Of a DNA stretch of 64,000 bases, positions 46,364-55,917 are shown in pieces. The first letter of the stretch is position 1. Each line of letters starts with the position of its first letter. Source of the stretch: Epilithonimonas hispanica (GTDB lineage: Bacteria; Bacteroidota; Bacteroidia; Flavobacteriales; Weeksellaceae); contig NZ_QNUG01000011.1 of NCBI RefSeq assembly GCF_003385395.1, positions 49,507 to 113,506 on the forward strand, written 5' to 3'. The translations under genes and the position numbers were made by a program. The notes under the pieces are model-generated. The model was not told where the DNA came from. It saw only the letters and a program-made list of their open reading frames with translations, and made no database searches.

Positions 46364-48919
46364 ATGAAGAAAACTCTATCTATCGCACTAGCATTAGGTT
46401 ATCTATGTGGTTTTGCTCAGGAATCGAAACAACTTGCAAAACTTAAAAAAGAAACTAATGCGAATGTTACAATCAGTAACAGTACTTCTAATCCTAATTT
46501 TATCCTTTTTGGAAATGCAAATTCTCTTCAGTTGAAATCTGCTGGAGCAAAAGCAAAAACAGCTGAGTTTCTGGCTGAAAATTTTCAAGCTTTCAATTTA
46601 AAATCAATTAATGATCTTGTCTTCGTAGAGGAAACTATAGATAATTATGGTTTGAAAAATGTAATCTACAGACAGCAATACCAAGGTGTTCCCGTTTATG
46701 ATGGTGTACTGAAATTCCATTTTAACGGAAAAGAACAGTTGGCTTCTATCAACGGTAATTCAATTTCTAATATCAAAGTGGATTCTACGCCAGATATTTC
46801 TGCAACAGAAGCGGCAAGTATTGCAAAAAATTTGATTGCAAAACAAAAACTTACAAACAATAATGTTCCTTTCGAGATTGGGAAAAACAATCTTGTGATT
46901 TTCCCGAAGAATCTAGTGCAAGGCGGAATTGTGACTTCTTACTTGGCTTATGAAGTAGAAGTGACTAATAAGAATGATGTAAGAGAATTTCTTTTCATAG
47001 ATGCTCACACAGGCGAACTGGTAGAGCAGTTTACAGGAATCCATCCAATTGATAGAAAACTGTACGAAACTAATACCAATGCGACTAATCTTAAATGGAA
47101 AGAAGGAGACGAATTGCCTGGAACTCTCGATAAGTGGCAAAAAAACGAAGTTATAACTTCTGAGCATGTTTATAATTTTTTCAAAAATGCATTTGATTAT
47201 GTTTCTTATAATAGTAACGATGCATCTATGATAACTATTAACAATAATCCCAACATCAATTGTCCTAATGCCAACTGGAATGGGGTAACGGCTAATTATT
47301 GTACAGGAACAGCAGCAGACGATGTTGTAGCTCACGAATGGGGACACGCTTACACCGAATATACAAGTGGTTTAATTTACCAATACCAATCGGGCGCTCT
47401 TAACGAATCTTACTCCGATGTTTGGGGAGAGACTATCGATCTTCTTAATAATTATGAAGACGAAGGTGAAAATAATGATGTAAGAACTACAACGGCTTGT
47501 AATTCTGGTTCTGTACGTTGGAAAATGGGAGAAGATGCAACTGCATTTGGAGCACCAATCCGTGATATGTGGAATCCAAACTGTAACGGAGATCCCGGAA
47601 GTGTTTTAGACTCTAATTACTATTATTGTGGAACTCTTGATAGTGGTGGAGTACATACAACTTCGGGTGTTACTAATCATTTGTATGCTTTGCTTGTAGA
47701 TGGTGGAACATACAATGGTTACACAATGACGGGAATGGGCTTTGTAAAAGCAGCTCATATCTGGTGGAGAGCTCAAAAAAATTACTTAACACCTACCAGC
47801 GACTTTTCTAATTTTGCAGATGCTCTAGAAGCTTCGGCTAATGATTTAATTGGGATTAATCTTCAAGGTTTATCTACTACTGCTAATCCAGCTGGACTAT
47901 CTGGAGAATCTATTACAGCAGCTGATGTTCAGAATCTTAAAAACGGAATCTTAGCTACAGAATTAAGAATGTCACCAGTGACTCAATGTAATTATGTTCC
48001 AATCTTATCTGCTGTTCCAGACTTATGTGCTGGTGCAACTAGTAATCCATTATTCAAAGAAGATTGGGAAAATGGTCTTGGCAACTGGACAGTTACCAAT
48101 ATTCCTACAGACGCTGCTGCTGCTTCTTGGGAAGTAAGAGACTGGACTATTCAGGATAATTTGCCGAAAGGAAGAACAGGTAAAGCAATCTTTGGTGCAG
48201 ATCCTATAAACGGCGATTGTCAATCAGATCTTCAAAACGGAATTTTACGCTTAGAGAGTCCATTGATTACAATCCCTGCTTTCACAAGTGGAAAATATGA
48301 AATGGCTTTCAATCATTATGTAGCAACAGAAGCTCAATATGATGGTGGTAATATCAAGTATAGTATCAATGGTGGTTCTTGGATTCTATTACCAATAACA
48401 GCTTTTACTCAGAATGCTTATAATCGTGTTTTAGCAAACTCTGGTAATGATAATCCACTAAAAGGGCAAAGAGCTTTCTCTGGTACAGATGGCGGATCTT
48501 TAAGTGGAAGTTGGGGACAAAGTGTTATCGATTTGTCACAAATTGGAGTCGTTTCTGGTTCCAATGTTAAGTTCCGTTTCGAAATGGGAACTGATGGATG
48601 CAACGGAAATGATGGTTGGTATCTGGATGAAATCTACGTTTACAATTGCGCAATGCTTGCTGTAGAAGATGTTCAGAAACAAAACGGAATCACTGTTTTT
48701 CCGAATCCAACTTCTGGTTTTGTAACGATTCAGAATAGTAAAAACTCCAACTTGAAAAATGTTGAGATCTATAATGTTGCAGGACAAATGATTCAGAGAT
48801 TCAATATCAATAATGCTAAAAATGCGTCATTGGATATGAGCCAGTTAACAAATGGAACTTATATCTTGAAAGTCAACTCTGAAACAGAAAGTAACTCTGT
48901 AAAAGTAATCAAGAAATAA
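46364..48919 (+). CDS. Secreted M4 (thermolysin-like) metalloprotease, T9SS cargo
   Basis: An 851-residue zinc protease. It has a signal peptide, an FTP/PepSY-type propeptide (about 25-225) and the M4 catalytic domain (about 235-545) with HEWGH at 324-328, the third zinc ligand Glu348 (ALNESYSD, exactly 20 residues after His328 as in thermolysin) and the catalytic His region GGVHTTSGVTNH. A beta-sandwich domain (about 565-760) and a T9SS domain (about 775-851, ITVFPNPTSGFVTI ending VKVIKK) follow. It is likely an extracellular protein-degrading enzyme. Confidence 0.93.
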   Translation: MKKTLSIALALGYLCGFAQESKQLAKLKKETNANVTISNSTSNPNFILFGNANSLQLKSAGAKAKTAEFLAENFQAFNLKSINDLVFVEETIDNYGLKNVIYRQQYQGVPVYDGVLKFHFNGKEQLASINGNSISNIKVDSTPDISATEAASIAKNLIAKQKLTNNNVPFEIGKNNLVIFPKNLVQGGIVTSYLAYEVEVTNKNDVREFLFIDAHTGELVEQFTGIHPIDRKLYETNTNATNLKWKEGDELPGTLDKWQKNEVITSEHVYNFFKNAFDYVSYNSNDASMITINNNPNINCPNANWNGVTANYCTGTAADDVVAHEWGHAYTEYTSGLIYQYQSGALNESYSDVWGETIDLLNNYEDEGENNDVRTTTACNSGSVRWKMGEDATAFGAPIRDMWNPNCNGDPGSVLDSNYYYCGTLDSGGVHTTSGVTNHLYALLVDGGTYNGYTMTGMGFVKAAHIWWRAQKNYLTPTSDFSNFADALEASANDLIGINLQGLSTTANPAGLSGESITAADVQNLKNGILATELRMSPVTQCNYVPILSAVPDLCAGATSNPLFKEDWENGLGNWTVTNIPTDAAAASWEVRDWTIQDNLPKGRTGKAIFGADPINGDCQSDLQNGILRLESPLITIPAFTSGKYEMAFNHYVATEAQYDGGNIKYSINGGSWILLPITAFTQNAYNRVLANSGNDNPLKGQRAFSGTDGGSLSGSWGQSVIDLSQIGVVSGSNVKFRFEMGTDGCNGNDGWYLDEIYVYNCAMLAVEDVQKQNGITVFPNPTSGFVTIQNSKNSNLKNVEIYNVAGQMIQRFNINNAKNASLDMSQLTNGTYILKVNSETESNSVKVIKK

Positions 48920-48941
48920 TTTTTCGAAATTAATACCTACA

Positions 48942-48976
48942 AAAAATGCTTCTGAATTTTCGGAAGCATTTTTATT
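48942..48976. terminator. Terminator after the M4 protease
   Basis: The perfect arms AAAAATGCTTC (48942-48952) and GAAGCATTTTT (48963-48973) lie in the convergent gap. A TCTAA-like tract (48990-49028) follows before the deoD stop. Confidence 0.87.
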
Positions 48977-49028
48977 TTAATGAAAGTCAAAGTTCTAATC
49001 TTTAACTTCTAAACTCTAATCTCTCAAA

Positions 49029-49736
49029 TTAAAACTTCAAAGCTGTTTCTAAAGACAGCTCCATCATAGTTCTAAGCGCTTGTTCTCTTTGATCTGCAGA
49101 GATGAACTCGTGCGTTGGAATGATGTCTGAAACCGTCAAGATTGTAGCTGCATTTTTTCCGAGATGTTGAGCATTAGCAAAAAGAGCAAAAGCTTCCATT
49201 TCTACCGCAGGACAATTATGTCTTACTGCAATTTCCGGAACAGCTGGATCTTTTCTGTAAAAGATATCACTAGAGTGGATGTTAGTTGCTTTCGCATTCA
49301 AGCCTAATTCCTTTGCAGTTTCATTGATTTTATCAAAAGCACTTCCTTGATTAGAAATGATATCTTCCTCAATTCCCCAAGCAAATTTTGCATAAGTACT
49401 TTCGCTGGCAGCATTCTCTACATTTAGGATATCAAATAATTTCAAATCTGTAGAATAAGCACCACAAGTTCCGATTCTGATAATTGTGTCAACTTCATAC
49501 TCTGTAAACAATTCGTAAGAATAGATTCCGATACTTGGGAATCCCATTCCGCTTGCTCCAACTGTGATTTCTTTTCCTTTGTACTTTCCGGTGAAAAAGA
49601 AAATATTTCTGGTTTGACTCACCAATGTAACGTCGGTTAAGAAATTATCAGCAATATATTTAGCTCTTAATGGGTCGCCGGGCATCAAAACCGTTTTTGC
49701 GATTTCTCCTTTTTTTGCGCTTATGTGAACACTCAT
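49029..49736 (-). CDS. deoD: Purine-nucleoside phosphorylase, DeoD type
   Basis: A 235-residue hexameric PNP that cleaves purine (deoxy)nucleosides with phosphate. SVHISAKKGEIAKTVLMPGDPLRAKYIA, RNIFFFTGKYKGKEI, RIGTCGA, VEMEAFALFANA and the catalytic Asp in TVSDI (DeoD Asp204 equivalent) are all present. It is monocistronic, and stands alone without deoABC neighbours. Confidence 0.95.
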   Translation of the reverse strand: MSVHISAKKGEIAKTVLMPGDPLRAKYIADNFLTDVTLVSQTRNIFFFTGKYKGKEITVGASGMGFPSIGIYSYELFTEYEVDTIIRIGTCGAYSTDLKLFDILNVENAASESTYAKFAWGIEEDIISNQGSAFDKINETAKELGLNAKATNIHSSDIFYRKDPAVPEIAVRHNCPAVEMEAFALFANAQHLGKNAATILTVSDIIPTHEFISADQREQALRTMMELSLETALKF

Positions 49737-49856
49737 TTTATGAATTTTTTTAAGACCGTGAAGATAAAATTTATATTCCGATTATTGAAACCGATTCTGA
49801 AAAATAAAATCAAATAAAACCCAAACACACTTATGGATTTTATAAGCTTTCAGTTA

Positions 49857-50561
49857 CTATTTATACCTTTCGATAATGCCAGATAGGAAAGGCTTGTATT
49901 TCTCACTCACTGGGATTCTTTCGTCGCCAATCATAATGCTGTTTTTTCCCACGCTTTGGAGGTGACGGAGAGAAACAATATGGGAGTTGTGAACGCGGAT
50001 GAAATTGTCATAATTAATCTTTTCCATAATCGACTTCATTGTTTGATGTACAATCAATTTTCGGGTGTTGGTATAGATGATGATATAATCTTTCAAAGCG
50101 TTGATTCGGGTGATTTCTTCCAGATTTAATTTGACATCCTCATTATTTGACCTCACGAAAATGAAAGATTCTTTGACGGCAGAAGCAGTCTCTTGTATCA
50201 GTTTTTTATTATTTGTAAGATTATAACTTTTATAAGCAGCTTTTAGGAATCGCTCAAACGAAAACGGTTTCAGAAGATAGTCAATCACATCCATTTCAAA
50301 ACCCTGGATTGCACAATTGTCATAAGCAGTAGTTATAATGACATTTGGGAGCTTGTTAAAACTTTTCAAAAACTCAATTCCAGAAATATTAGGAAGATTG
50401 ATGTCCAAGAAAATAAGATCAACACTATTGTTTTGTAAAACACCTATTGTTTCCTGGATGTCATAGCAATTAGCAACCAGATTCAAGAAAGGAATTCTTG
50501 AGATGTATTCTTCAATCACGTTGTGTGCCAATTCTTCGTCGTCTACAATTATACAATTCAT
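49857..50561 (-). CDS. LytTR response regulator
   Basis: A 234-residue two-component regulator. The receiver domain (1-120) has the acidic pair Asp7/Asp8, phospho-acceptor Asp53 (FLDINLP), Thr in ITTAYDN and Lys in LLKPF. The LytTR DNA-binding domain spans about 135-234 (INALKDYIIIYTNTRKLIVHQTM, FIRVHNSHIVSL). It starts 3 bases after the kinase gene ends. As the last gene of the Kelch operon, it probably controls this surface cluster. Confidence 0.93.
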   Translation of the reverse strand: MNCIIVDDEELAHNVIEEYISRIPFLNLVANCYDIQETIGVLQNNSVDLIFLDINLPNISGIEFLKSFNKLPNVIITTAYDNCAIQGFEMDVIDYLLKPFSFERFLKAAYKSYNLTNNKKLIQETASAVKESFIFVRSNNEDVKLNLEEITRINALKDYIIIYTNTRKLIVHQTMKSIMEKINYDNFIRVHNSHIVSLRHLQSVGKNSIMIGDERIPVSEKYKPFLSGIIERYK

Positions 50562-50564
50562 TTT

Positions 50565-51620
50565 TTAATCTAGTTGAAGGGTTAGGTTGATTTCGTATTC
50601 GGAACCATTATCATTGATGTCCAAATTGTACTTATCGGGATAGAGCAAATCGAGCTTCATTTTGGTATTTTTTATTCCAAGCTTATTATTGTCAGTTCTT
50701 TCACTCGGTTTGATTTCGTAAAAATTCTTGACATTGAATTTGAGAATATGGTCTTTCAGATCAATCAAAATGTCCAAAGGTCCTTTTTTGAAATCGGCAT
50801 ATTTGAAAGCATTCTCGATAAAAGTTAATAGCAAAAGAGGCTCGATCTTATAAGCTTCGAAGTTGCCATAGAACTGCCAGTTGATATTATTAAATTTATT
50901 AAATCTAATAGACTGTATCTCGATATATTTTTTGATATTGATAATCTCATCATTCAGATTGTTTTTCTGTCCGTTTTTATCATTCAGGACATATCGCATT
51001 ATATCAGACAAAATCAAAATAACTCTTGGCGTATCTGTGGATTGTGTAATGGATAAGGAATAGATACTATTCAAAGCATTGAAGAAAAAATGCGGATTAA
51101 TCTGTTCTCTCAGGATTTTCAGTTCGCTCGATTGTCTTTCAAATTCTAAGGCTTTGATCATCTTTTGATTTTCCCTCCACTTGTCAACAAAGAAAATCAA
51201 CGTGCTGAAGACAATAGAGAACAATCCAATCTTAAAGAAAATATCGTGAAAATCTGGACCTTTACGGAATCTCATCATCCGGTCTGGTCTCGGAAAGTCA
51301 TTCGGAGGAAATGGTGGACGACCTTGCGGATGCTGTGGAAAATGCGGTATAAAGAATATCATCAATGCTACATAAACCACTACAAAAGAAACAACAATAA
51401 TCGTAATTTTTCTAGGTTTTTGCTTAATGAGATAAGGCAAAAAAAGTTTGTAATTGAGATAGAAAAACAGAATGGAGAACAAGAATATTTTCAGGTTCAT
51501 CAACAATGCGAATTGTCCAAAAACGGAGTAATCCATTATCAGTTTAAAAGCGATAAGTACCAGCCAGATAATCCAGTGATAGATGTAGATGGTTTTGATG
51601 CTTTTCAAAAATGTCTTCAT
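50565..51620 (-). CDS. LytS/YehU-type sensor histidine kinase
   Basis: A 351-residue kinase with four N-terminal membrane helices. The His_kinase domain has LREQINPHFFFNALNSIYSL (His177 as phospho-acceptor) and an ATPase lid (LLLTFIENAFKYA, NNKLGIKNTKMKLDLLY). The loop between helices 3 and 4 is strikingly rich in Pro, His and Phe (PHFPQHPQGRPPFPPNDFPR), a possible metal- or ligand-sensing segment. The frame extends to a TTG at 51647, but the ATG at 51620 is preferred. It is coupled to the LytTR gene. Confidence 0.9.
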   Translation of the reverse strand: MKTFLKSIKTIYIYHWIIWLVLIAFKLIMDYSVFGQFALLMNLKIFLFSILFFYLNYKLFLPYLIKQKPRKITIIVVSFVVVYVALMIFFIPHFPQHPQGRPPFPPNDFPRPDRMMRFRKGPDFHDIFFKIGLFSIVFSTLIFFVDKWRENQKMIKALEFERQSSELKILREQINPHFFFNALNSIYSLSITQSTDTPRVILILSDIMRYVLNDKNGQKNNLNDEIINIKKYIEIQSIRFNKFNNINWQFYGNFEAYKIEPLLLLTFIENAFKYADFKKGPLDILIDLKDHILKFNVKNFYEIKPSERTDNNKLGIKNTKMKLDLLYPDKYNLDINDNGSEYEINLTLQLD

Positions 51621-51681
51621 AACAAACAAATCTTTTTTAACGTGCAAAATTCCTCCGATAAAAAACCGAAGGAATTTGCGC

Positions 51682-52008
51682 TTATTGAAATTTTTGAATC
51701 TCGTATTCTATCTTCATAGAGTCCAACTCATTCACCGAGATCCGAGGAAAGGATGAGTTTCCTATTTTTTTTATAACCAATTCAGCCGTTTTGCGAGCTT
51801 GTAAACTGTCTTTGAAAGTTTGCTCTCCCGGTATTGCAGGGATGTATGGCTGATTGATAAATGTTTTTTTGTTTTTAATAATCTGATAACCAAATCCGGT
51901 TGTTTGCTTCGTAATTTTAATGTCCAGATTATTGTCTTTTTTCTGACAGGAGATTGAGATTAAACCTATTAGAAAAAGAAGTTTCCAAAATGGTCTAGTC
52001 ATCATCAT
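51682..52008 (-). CDS. DUF4907 lipoprotein
   Basis: A small exported lipoprotein of about 108 residues. The signal peptide (FWKLLFLIGLISISC) ends in a lipobox, and the domain GFGYQIIKNKKTFINQPYIP with a terminal Met/Glu-rich strand matches DUF4907. It overlaps the end of the Kelch gene by 8-14 bases. Three consecutive ATGs (52008, 52005, 52002) make the exact start uncertain. DUF4907 genes commonly sit beside Kelch lipoproteins, which supports a joint role. Confidence 0.75.
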   Translation of the reverse strand: MMMTRPFWKLLFLIGLISISCQKKDNNLDIKITKQTTGFGYQIIKNKKTFINQPYIPAIPGEQTFKDSLQARKTAELVIKKIGNSSFPRISVNELDSMKIEYEIQKFQ

Positions 52009-52975
52009 TATCAGCTTCTGTTGGGTGGAAAACCCAGATGTCATCAAAATAAGAAGATCCGCTATTTCCAGTCAAAACATAGCCATAAGTCCCGAATGAA
52101 AAAGCAACTGCGCTTTCTCTGGAAGAACCTTGGAAATTGGTTTTCTCTGTCCAGTCATCTGTATAAGGACTATATTCCCAAGTGGTATTGGAAACACCAC
52201 TTACCGATCCTGTAGAAACATAGCCTAAACCATTGGCAGCAAAAGCTGCTGTAGAAGCACGGTTTTGAGAATCATCGTCATTACTCGTATCAGCTTTTCT
52301 AGTCCAAGTTTCTGCCGAAGGATCAAAAGCCCAGAAATCTGAAACTAAACTTCCATTATTACTTCCAAATCCTACATAAGCAATCCCGTTAATCACGAAT
52401 GCTGCTCCATCTCTTCTTTTGGATCCACCAAGGCTTACAATGCTTGTCCATGAAGAAGTAGATTCGTCGTATTTATAAAAATCTTTCAACTCGCTTCCGT
52501 CATATCCGGTACCAACAAATCCTTTGCTGCCAACACCAAAAGCTAATGCTGCGTATCTTGCTGTCCCTGGGAAGTTTTCTATTTGAGTCCAAGAATTGGA
52601 TGATGGGTCGTATTTGTAAAAGTCACTCAATTTATTCACTCCGTCATATCCGGTACCAACGTAGCCATACGAAGTTGTTGCAAAACCAACAGCTGAACTT
52701 CTCTTAACGCCTAGGAAATCGGCTTTCTGAGTCCAAGAGTTGGCATCGGGATCGTAGCTCCAGAGATCATTGTAATAATATTCGCCATCGTAACCTCCGG
52801 TTAGATATCCCTTGCCGTTTACTACAAAAGCAGAAGCATTGGAACGAGGTTTTCCATCTAAATCCGAAACCCTTACCCAATTTCCTATCAACTCATCATC
52901 ATCATCATTTTTACAGCTTGATAATAAAAACATTCCTGCAAAAGCAAGAAGTAAAACCGAAAGTTTTTTGTCCAT
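51995..52975 (-). CDS. Kelch-repeat lipoprotein
   Basis: A 326-residue surface or periplasmic lipoprotein (lipobox LLSSC) with about six Kelch blades of 45-50 residues (for example GKGYLTGGYDGEYYYNDLWS, YGYVGTGYDGVNKLSDFYKY, KGFVGTGYDGSELKDFYKYD). Acidic clusters flank the propeller (NDDDDE after the lipid Cys and DNDDD at the C-terminus). It is the first gene of the operon Kelch-DUF4907-kinase-LytTR and divergent from DUF4270. The frame opens at 52993 with TTG; the ATG at 52975 is used. The ligand is unknown. Confidence 0.85.
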   Translation of the reverse strand: MDKKLSVLLLAFAGMFLLSSCKNDDDDELIGNWVRVSDLDGKPRSNASAFVVNGKGYLTGGYDGEYYYNDLWSYDPDANSWTQKADFLGVKRSSAVGFATTSYGYVGTGYDGVNKLSDFYKYDPSSNSWTQIENFPGTARYAALAFGVGSKGFVGTGYDGSELKDFYKYDESTSSWTSIVSLGGSKRRDGAAFVINGIAYVGFGSNNGSLVSDFWAFDPSAETWTRKADTSNDDDSQNRASTAAFAANGLGYVSTGSVSGVSNTTWEYSPYTDDWTEKTNFQGSSRESAVAFSFGTYGYVLTGNSGSSYFDDIWVFHPTEADNDDD

Positions 52976-53199
52976 TCTTATTTTTTGATGCAAATGAATC
53001 CCATTCCGATTGTATTTGAAAATTTTTTAGACCAACGTGTGTTTTTTGTCGTTAAACTGCTTTTTTATTTCGATGTTTTTTGATTGTTGGTTTAAAATCA
53101 AAATGGTCTATAGATAATCATCGGTTGTCGAAAACTAATAACGAAAGGAAGAAAATATTTTACCTCTAATAGTCTCACAGCGTATGTTTACAGAAAAAA

Positions 53200-54570
53200 A
53201 TGTACAAATATGTATTGTCGTGTGTTGCCTTTCTCCTTTTATTTTCCTGCGAAAGAGAAAGCAACACCTATGAAGTAGGAAATTCTTTGGTGTCTGCCCA
53301 ATCCAAAGTGGTAATGATAGATACGCTTACCCTTAAGATGTCTACTATTATGAAGGATTCGGTAATCACCTCTGGTAAAAGTGCCATTTTGGTTGGGAGT
53401 ATCAAAGATCAAACATTCGGAACGGTTAATTCGGCTTCTATGTTTGAGTTGACTCCAGAAAGTTATTCGCTTGCCACAACCTCCAATGTTGTTTTTGATT
53501 CTATTGTGATGTATCTCACCAATACCGATTTTTATTACGGAGATACTTTGAAAACCTTTAAAATGGATGTACATCCCATGACGGATAGGATCAAACTTAG
53601 AGGTTACGATGGCGAATATTATTACAATAGTGGCTATCTGTATAATAATAGTGATCTAAAATATGCTTCCACCTCTATTGGAAGTGCCGAGTTTCTCCCA
53701 AGACCCAATACAGATAGCAGTTACGTGAAAGTTAAGCTGGATCAATCTTATGGTCTTAATATTTTCAATCTTTTGAAAAGTAAAGATGCTACGAGTCAGG
53801 AGTATTTTCTTAATTTCTACAAAGGGCTCGCTTTGGTTCCTTCTACCGATAATAATGCCATGTTACGTTTTGGGATCAACACTTCTTATGAGGTTCAAAT
53901 CAATAAAACAACAAAGGAAAAAGTATCTAATGTTGTTCGTATGTATTATCACACCGCATCGGTCAATGGAACGGAGGAAGTAAAATATACACTCGATTTA
54001 AATCCTAGTACAACTTATCAATATAACAAAATCAGTAGCGATTTCTCTGGATCTGATCTTGCTGGTCTTTCGCCCACAACGCCAATTGAGTCTAAAAATC
54101 TGGGCAATAAATCCTATATGATGGCGGGAATTGGTGTTTATACACAGGTGGAAATACCTTATTTGAAAACGCTTAAAAATCTTTTTACAAATTATAATAT
54201 CATTAGTGCAAATCTTACACTAAGTCCAGTTGCAGGCTATTATTCTAACGCTTTCTATAATCCAACGCCGCTTTATTATTATGTAGGAGATAAGAAAAAT
54301 AATATCATTTCTTCCTTTTTGGAGTCTGATGAAACTACAGAAATTACGGTGAGTTTAACAGATAATAGCGAGTTTCAAAGTGATTATGGTTATACCTTTA
54401 ACTTGTTGAGCTATGTTAATACCATTCTTTCGGAAACCACGACATCCAATTATAATATTTTGATTTCTCCATCTTCTTATTCGGATGTTTTGTCTGGAAA
54501 AGTGGTGGTTGGAGATCAGAATAATTCTACAAATCCAGCAAAACTTCAACTTTATATTCTAGGGTATTAA
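53200..54570 (+). CDS. DUF4270 family lipoprotein
   Basis: A 456-residue lipoprotein (signal peptide with lipobox LLFSC) whose beta-rich body matches DUF4270 (MIDTLTLKMSTIMKDSV, SILVGSIKDQTFGTVNSASM-like segment, and a C-terminal jelly-roll ending LQLYILGY). Found almost only in Bacteroidota, function unknown. It is divergent from the Kelch operon and 10 bases ahead of an outer-membrane protein gene, with which it probably forms an operon. Confidence 0.8.
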   Translation: MYKYVLSCVAFLLLFSCERESNTYEVGNSLVSAQSKVVMIDTLTLKMSTIMKDSVITSGKSAILVGSIKDQTFGTVNSASMFELTPESYSLATTSNVVFDSIVMYLTNTDFYYGDTLKTFKMDVHPMTDRIKLRGYDGEYYYNSGYLYNNSDLKYASTSIGSAEFLPRPNTDSSYVKVKLDQSYGLNIFNLLKSKDATSQEYFLNFYKGLALVPSTDNNAMLRFGINTSYEVQINKTTKEKVSNVVRMYYHTASVNGTEEVKYTLDLNPSTTYQYNKISSDFSGSDLAGLSPTTPIESKNLGNKSYMMAGIGVYTQVEIPYLKTLKNLFTNYNIISANLTLSPVAGYYSNAFYNPTPLYYYVGDKKNNIISSFLESDETTEITVSLTDNSEFQSDYGYTFNLLSYVNTILSETTTSNYNILISPSSYSDVLSGKVVVGDQNNSTNPAKLQLYILGY

Positions 54571-54580
54571 TTCAGAATTT

Positions 54581-55810
54581 ATGTATCAGAAACTCACAAT
54601 AGTCCTATTTTTTGCATTAATCAATGTGCAAAAACTAAGAGCGCAAGACTCTTCTCCCTATTCTTATTTCGGGATTGGAACTTTTAATAATACAGATAAT
54701 GCTAGAAATATTTCTTTAGGAAATACCGGTATAGCGCTGCAATCGCCAGATTATATTAATTCTAAAAATCCTGCATCTATAACTACTATTGGTTTACAAA
54801 ATGTTATTTATGATGTAAGTGGATTGTTGAAGTATAACAATATCTCTAGTAACCAAGGAAAGGACAGCAGATTCAATGGTAATTTTACCAATCTAGGCAT
54901 TGCAATGCGGATTTCTAATAGAGTTTCTATTGGAGCCAGTGTGCAGCCAACAACGTCTACGGATTACAAATTTGTATCTACAATTCCTGTAGAAGGAACT
55001 TCGGGTGATTATCCTATTACTTATGAAGGTAGCGGCGGAATTACCAATTTAGGCGTAACTGCTGGCTATAAAATTAATAACAATTGGAGCATTGGAGGAA
55101 AAGTGAAAAATAACTTCGGAACCATCAGTCGCATAGAAACCATAACAACCAATTCTGAACTTGAAATTAGCAGAAACATAAGATATACGGGTTTCAGTTA
55201 TGGTTTGGGAACGCAGTTTAATAAGTATTTTGAGAAACAAAGACTCCAGTTAACTCTTGGTGCTATTGTTAATTTCAAAAGCAATCTGAATGCAAAAGGA
55301 GAAAGTATCTATACAGAAAATAAAGACTATACCAATAGTGTTACAACAAAATTGAGCTCCAAAAGCACTACTTTACCTTTGGAAATGGGAATTGGATTCA
55401 GTGTTTTGAAAAATGATAGATACCGTTTCAGTTTTGATTATACCCAAAGCAAATGGAGCGAAGTTAAAAACACAATTACGAATGAAAAGTATTACAACCA
55501 AAATGTTTATGGTTTAGGATTCGAACTACTTCCCGAAAGTAAAAATCCAAAAAATGTTGGCGAAGCGTTGATCTACCGTTTCGGGCTTAATTATGATACC
55601 GGTTATTTTAAAGTCAATAATCGGGAAATCAATAAAATGGAAGCCACTTTTGGAGTTGGAGTCCCAATGAACAAAATCATTCTGAATATTGGTTATGGCT
55701 ATGGTAAACGAGGTGTTTTGACGACCAATGCTATCAAAGAGAATTATCATATGCTCAATATCAGCATCGATTTTCTGGACAAATGGTTTACAAAACGATA
55801 CATCAATTAA
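54581..55810 (+). CDS. Outer-membrane beta-barrel protein
   Basis: A 409-residue protein. The signal peptide ends LRAQ; the mature start SPYSYFGIGTFNNTDNARNISLGNTGIAL recalls FadL/PorV-type Bacteroidota barrel proteins. Alternating aromatic/Gly strands continue to the end (HMLNISIDFLDKWF). It lacks a T9SS domain. The operon with DUF4270 and the divergent Kelch system suggests a surface assembly or export role, but no substrate is visible. Confidence 0.7.
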   Translation: MYQKLTIVLFFALINVQKLRAQDSSPYSYFGIGTFNNTDNARNISLGNTGIALQSPDYINSKNPASITTIGLQNVIYDVSGLLKYNNISSNQGKDSRFNGNFTNLGIAMRISNRVSIGASVQPTTSTDYKFVSTIPVEGTSGDYPITYEGSGGITNLGVTAGYKINNNWSIGGKVKNNFGTISRIETITTNSELEISRNIRYTGFSYGLGTQFNKYFEKQRLQLTLGAIVNFKSNLNAKGESIYTENKDYTNSVTTKLSSKSTTLPLEMGIGFSVLKNDRYRFSFDYTQSKWSEVKNTITNEKYYNQNVYGLGFELLPESKNPKNVGEALIYRFGLNYDTGYFKVNNREINKMEATFGVGVPMNKIILNIGYGYGKRGVLTTNAIKENYHMLNISIDFLDKWFTKRYIN

Positions 55811-55826
55811 TTTAATTTATATTACG

Positions 55827-55866
55827 AAAGGAGGAACTTTTTTTACAAAGCGCCTCCTTTTTTTTA
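55827..55866 (+). terminator. Terminator of the DUF4270 operon
   Basis: The perfect arms AAAGGAGG (55827-55834) and CCTCCTTT (55853-55860) are followed by a long T run. Three degenerate copies of AATC(A/T)GC(G/C) (55879-55900) follow. Confidence 0.85.
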
Positions 55867-55917
55867 TTGAATGATTAAAATCTGCCAAATCAGCGTAATC
55901 AGCGAGAATATTTATTT

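Noticed and set aside
46913..47347. Minus-strand reading frame of 144 codons
   Set aside because: Antisense to the M4 protease propeptide and catalytic domain, which is certain from its zinc site.
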